A stretch of DNA of 64,000 bases from Longitalea luteola (GTDB taxonomy: Bacteria > Bacteroidota > Bacteroidia > Chitinophagales > Chitinophagaceae): positions 744,001-808,000 of the forward strand of contig NZ_JAFIQX010000002.1 in the NCBI RefSeq assembly GCF_017356035.1, in the 5' to 3' direction. Positions within the stretch are counted from its first letter, which is position 1; every line of letters starts with the position of its first letter. Shown in pieces: positions 61,903-64,000 of the stretch. A model generated the notes under the pieces. That model was not told the origin of the DNA. It worked only from the letters and a program-made list of their open reading frames with translations, and made no database searches. The position numbers and the translations under genes are program-made.

Positions 61903-61910
61903 GACTTTTG
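61903..61910 (+). promoter_or_regulatory. -7 element of the lipoprotein gene
   Basis: GACTTTTG differs from TAnnTTTG at the first base only. The leader to ATG 61937 would be about 20 bases. Confidence 0.5.
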
Positions 61911-61936
61911 CACAAATTAAACACGAAATAATTTTT

Positions 61937-63274
61937 ATGATGCACAAAAAATTCCTGACCATGTTTGCAGTAGCCGCTCTTCTGGTTGCTACAGGATGCT
62001 CAAAGTCTGACGATGATGATGAAGACGGTGGAACACCTCCTCCAAACACTACGCTTCAGGGAACCCTAACCGAAAACAGAACGTTGACCGCTGACAAAAA
62101 GTGGACATTAAAAGGATATGTATATGTACCGGACGGTATTACCCTCACTATTGAGCCTGGTACTGTAATTGTAGGTGATGATTCAGTTAAAGCCGCTTTA
62201 TGCGTTGAAAGAGGTGGTAAACTGATCGCGAATGGTACTGCCGAAAAACCAATCGTATTCACTTCTGAAAAACCTGCCGGCCAACGCGCTCCTGGCGACT
62301 GGGGTGGTATTGTGCTGTTGGGTAAAGCAAAAACCAACCGTACTGCTACACCGGTAATTGAAGGAGGTCTCGACCGTCCTTACGGTGGTTCTAATGATGC
62401 CGATAATTCCGGTTCCTTAAAATATGTTAGAATTGAATTTGCCGGTATTGCTGCCTTCCCCGGTAGTGAGATCAACGGCTTAACGCTGGGTGGTGTAGGT
62501 AGCGGAACTACCCTGGAGAACATCCAGGTTTCTTATGGAAACGACGATGGTTATGAGTTCTTTGGCGGTACTGTAAACGGAAAACGCCTGATCTCTTACG
62601 CCTGCTCTGATGATGATTTTGACTTTGACTTCGGCTTTACCGGAAAGATCCAGTACGGTGTAGTGATCAAAGATCCTAATACAGTGGATAACGGCGATGA
62701 CAACAATGGTATTGAGTGCGATAACGACGGTAACAGCGGACTGCTGGAGCCTTTCACCCGTCCGAACCTGTCGAATTTCACTTTTGTTGGACCTAACAAC
62801 GCTTCTACCAACGTACGTCATAAATATGGCAACCGCTTTAGAAGAGCTACCCGTTTTTCTTTGCGTAACTCCATCATCATGGGTTATAACCAGGGCGGTT
62901 TTGTAGTAGAATCTGATGCAACCGTAACCGCTTATAAAGACAATCTTTCTGCATTTAAAAATAACCTGGTACACGCTGTTGCAAATCCTTACCTGAGCAC
63001 TTCAGCAGGTGTTATGACAAGTGCTGCCGTGCAGGCCAAAGCTGAATCAGAAGGTTCTGTTACTTATACCAACCCTGCTGATATCAAACTGAAAAGTCCG
63101 TTCACCATTGCCAATCCTGATCTAACGCCTGAAACAGGTTCACCTGCTCTTACCGGCGCAAGCTTTACCGACATGGATTCATTCTTTGAAACTGTTACAT
63201 TCAGAGGTGCTGTTGGTACAACCAACTGGTTAACCGGCTGGACAAGCTTCTCGCCCAAAACAAATAATTACTAA
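61937..63274 (+). CDS. Surface-type lipoprotein with beta-helix-like body
   Basis: 445 residues; ATG 61940 is an equal alternative. The lipobox VATGC makes C21 the lipidated residue, followed by SKSDDDDEDG, an acidic stretch of the type that sends lipoproteins to the cell surface in Bacteroidota. The body has right-handed beta-helix character: GYVYVPDGITLTIEPGTVIV, VERGGKLIANGTAEKPIVFT, DWGGIVLLGKA and NGLTLGGVGSGTTLENIQVS, with Asp/Asn-rich loops (DDDFDFDFG, DNGDDNNGIECDND) that could bind calcium. No enzyme motif is recognised. It shares its operator type with the TonB receptor gene before it, so it may be the receptor's surface partner for a phosphorus compound; this is inference. Confidence 0.82.
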   Translation: MMHKKFLTMFAVAALLVATGCSKSDDDDEDGGTPPPNTTLQGTLTENRTLTADKKWTLKGYVYVPDGITLTIEPGTVIVGDDSVKAALCVERGGKLIANGTAEKPIVFTSEKPAGQRAPGDWGGIVLLGKAKTNRTATPVIEGGLDRPYGGSNDADNSGSLKYVRIEFAGIAAFPGSEINGLTLGGVGSGTTLENIQVSYGNDDGYEFFGGTVNGKRLISYACSDDDFDFDFGFTGKIQYGVVIKDPNTVDNGDDNNGIECDNDGNSGLLEPFTRPNLSNFTFVGPNNASTNVRHKYGNRFRRATRFSLRNSIIMGYNQGGFVVESDATVTAYKDNLSAFKNNLVHAVANPYLSTSAGVMTSAAVQAKAESEGSVTYTNPADIKLKSPFTIANPDLTPETGSPALTGASFTDMDSFFETVTFRGAVGTTNWLTGWTSFSPKTNNY

Positions 63275-63296
63275 TAAAGAACTCTTTTGTTTGTAC

Positions 63297-63324
63297 AAAA
63301 ACCCGTTCAAAAGAGCGGGTTTTT
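63297..63324 (+). terminator. Terminator after the lipoprotein gene
   Basis: AAAAACCCG pairs with CGGGTTTTT around a ten-base loop, followed by GTATTTTT. The loop segment CAAAAGAG (63308-63315) is also complementary to CTCTTTTG at 63282-63289. Confidence 0.75.
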
Positions 63325-63350
63325 GTATTTTTCAACCCTAATTATTTACT

Positions 63351-63800
63351 ATGCGAAGCGCATACCTGACATTTTTTTCTGTTGTCCTGATCGCCCTGGT
63401 TGCCTGTAATGCAGGCGCTGATGGCGAAAAAAAGCCAGCTGCTGCTGATACTACGCATACTGCGCCACCCCCGCGTATTGACCTTTCCAAAACCGATAGT
63501 ATCGAACTGTTACATTTTGCAGACCCCGCCAACCTAAAGATCTATTCGCGTTCGTTGATCACCGATACACATTTTATTGAGCAGATCCGCCGTAATGTAG
63601 AAGTAATGCCCGTAACGCATGGCGTTTGTGGTAATGACTTTAAACTGTTTTTCTTCAGGAATGGAGAGGTGTATAAAACAATTTATGCGGCTACTGCAGA
63701 TACCTGCCGGTATTTTGCCTATGTTATAAATGGGGAAACATTTTTCACCAATATGAATGATTCAGCCCGGGCAATGTTAAAGGCGCAGGTAAAGCCATAA
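63351..63800 (+). CDS. Small lipoprotein of unknown function
   Basis: 149 residues. The lipobox ALVAC gives C19, then a short Ala/Pro/Thr linker (to about 42) and a soluble domain with LLHFADPANLKIYSRSLI, HGVCGNDFKLFFFRNGEVYK and DTCRYFAYVINGETFF. Two cysteines in the domain (CGND and CRYF) might form a disulfide. It lies after a terminator, so it has its own promoter; TATTTTTC at about 63327 is the nearest -7-like element. Confidence 0.75.
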   Translation: MRSAYLTFFSVVLIALVACNAGADGEKKPAAADTTHTAPPPRIDLSKTDSIELLHFADPANLKIYSRSLITDTHFIEQIRRNVEVMPVTHGVCGNDFKLFFFRNGEVYKTIYAATADTCRYFAYVINGETFFTNMNDSARAMLKAQVKP

Positions 63801-63816
63801 TGGCCAGCAGCAGCAT

Positions 63817-64000
63817 TATTTTTGCCGGGGATTGTACACGTAAGTGATCTGGTACGATTCGCGGGATAATTCAGGGAGCAGCTGTCCGATCCGGAGATCA
63901 GTTCTTTGCGGACTAGGCTCGCAGATAGAATATTTTTGCCCGTTATAGATGATCGGTTTGCCGTACGGTTTGTCGAACTGCACCGCTATTGTTACATGCT
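63817..64000 (-). CDS. 3' end of an unidentified gene (cut by window end)
   Basis: The minus-strand frame is open from base 64000 to the TAA at 63817-63819, about 61 residues. The visible C-terminus reads VAVQFDKPYGKPIIYNGQKY, then SICEPSPQRTDLRIGQLLPEL and ends ITYVYNPRQK; codon use and amino-acid mix are protein-like. It converges with the lipoprotein gene, 16 bases away. Too short to assign a family. Confidence 0.6.

Noticed and set aside
1-64000. tRNA, rRNA, insertion sequences, prophage genes, defence systems
   Set aside because: No cloverleaf-like sequence, rRNA segment, transposase, integrase, restriction or toxin genes were found on reading both strands.

Overview
The window is a stretch of chromosome from a Bacteroidota bacterium, most likely family Chitinophagaceae (a Niastella/Chitinophaga-type gliding soil organism). 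The evidence is the complete gldKLMN cluster (gliding motility and type IX secretion), TAnnTTTG promoter -7 elements, TonB-dependent receptors, acidic lipoprotein export signals, and pairs of ECF sigma factors with membrane proteins. Nothing looks like a phage, transposon, CRISPR array, tRNA or rRNA. About 55 genes are supported, mostly housekeeping, and two are cut by the window edges.

Layout. 1-3500: a TonB receptor (cut), and an amino-acid permease with a Cys/Met-type PLP enzyme. 3686-8088: a TolC/HlyD efflux pair without a pump, gpsA, and a 36-residue membrane protein. 8217-15787: hemW, an Omp85 protein, a DUF4271-like membrane protein, hemD and a YyaL-type thioredoxin-fold protein. 15886-20867: the gldKLMN operon with its promoter and terminator. 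21307-26399: a 58-bp tandem repeat, uvrC, a lipoprotein, and an ECF sigma factor with a membrane-anchored barrel-like protein. 26879-34988: ctaD, gpmI, a DUF4783-like protein, nadC, a SUI1 factor, icd and apaG. 35215-41327: a peptide transporter, purD, tryptophan 2,3-dioxygenase and an MFS transporter. 41737-47745: the cell-shape operon mreBCD-mrdA-rodA. 47822-52983: a metallo-hydrolase, a second ECF sigma locus with a repeat-rich putative anti-sigma protein and a Spy-like protein, two unknown membrane proteins and half a transketolase. 53077-55111: galE and rfbA. 55378-63274: a phosphate region with Pit, its DUF47 partner, an OprP-like porin, a large TonB receptor and a surface-type lipoprotein. 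63351-64000: a small lipoprotein and the 3' end of another gene.

Two patterns stand out. First, the porin, TonB receptor and lipoprotein genes are preceded by arrays of a five-base half-site, (T/G/A)TAA(C/T), repeated at exactly 11-bp intervals. In two cases the array stops exactly 10 bases before the promoter -7 element. This is the geometry of a PhoB/OmpR-family operator and predicts one phosphate-starvation regulon that includes a lipoprotein of unknown function. Second, many intergenic gaps hold clusters of short reiterated words, a different word family in each gap. They nearly always start at or within a few bases of a stop codon, and many fold into long hairpins. In several genes the last codons are themselves made of the repeated word.

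All gene functions are inferred from sequence motifs read by eye. No database search was possible.
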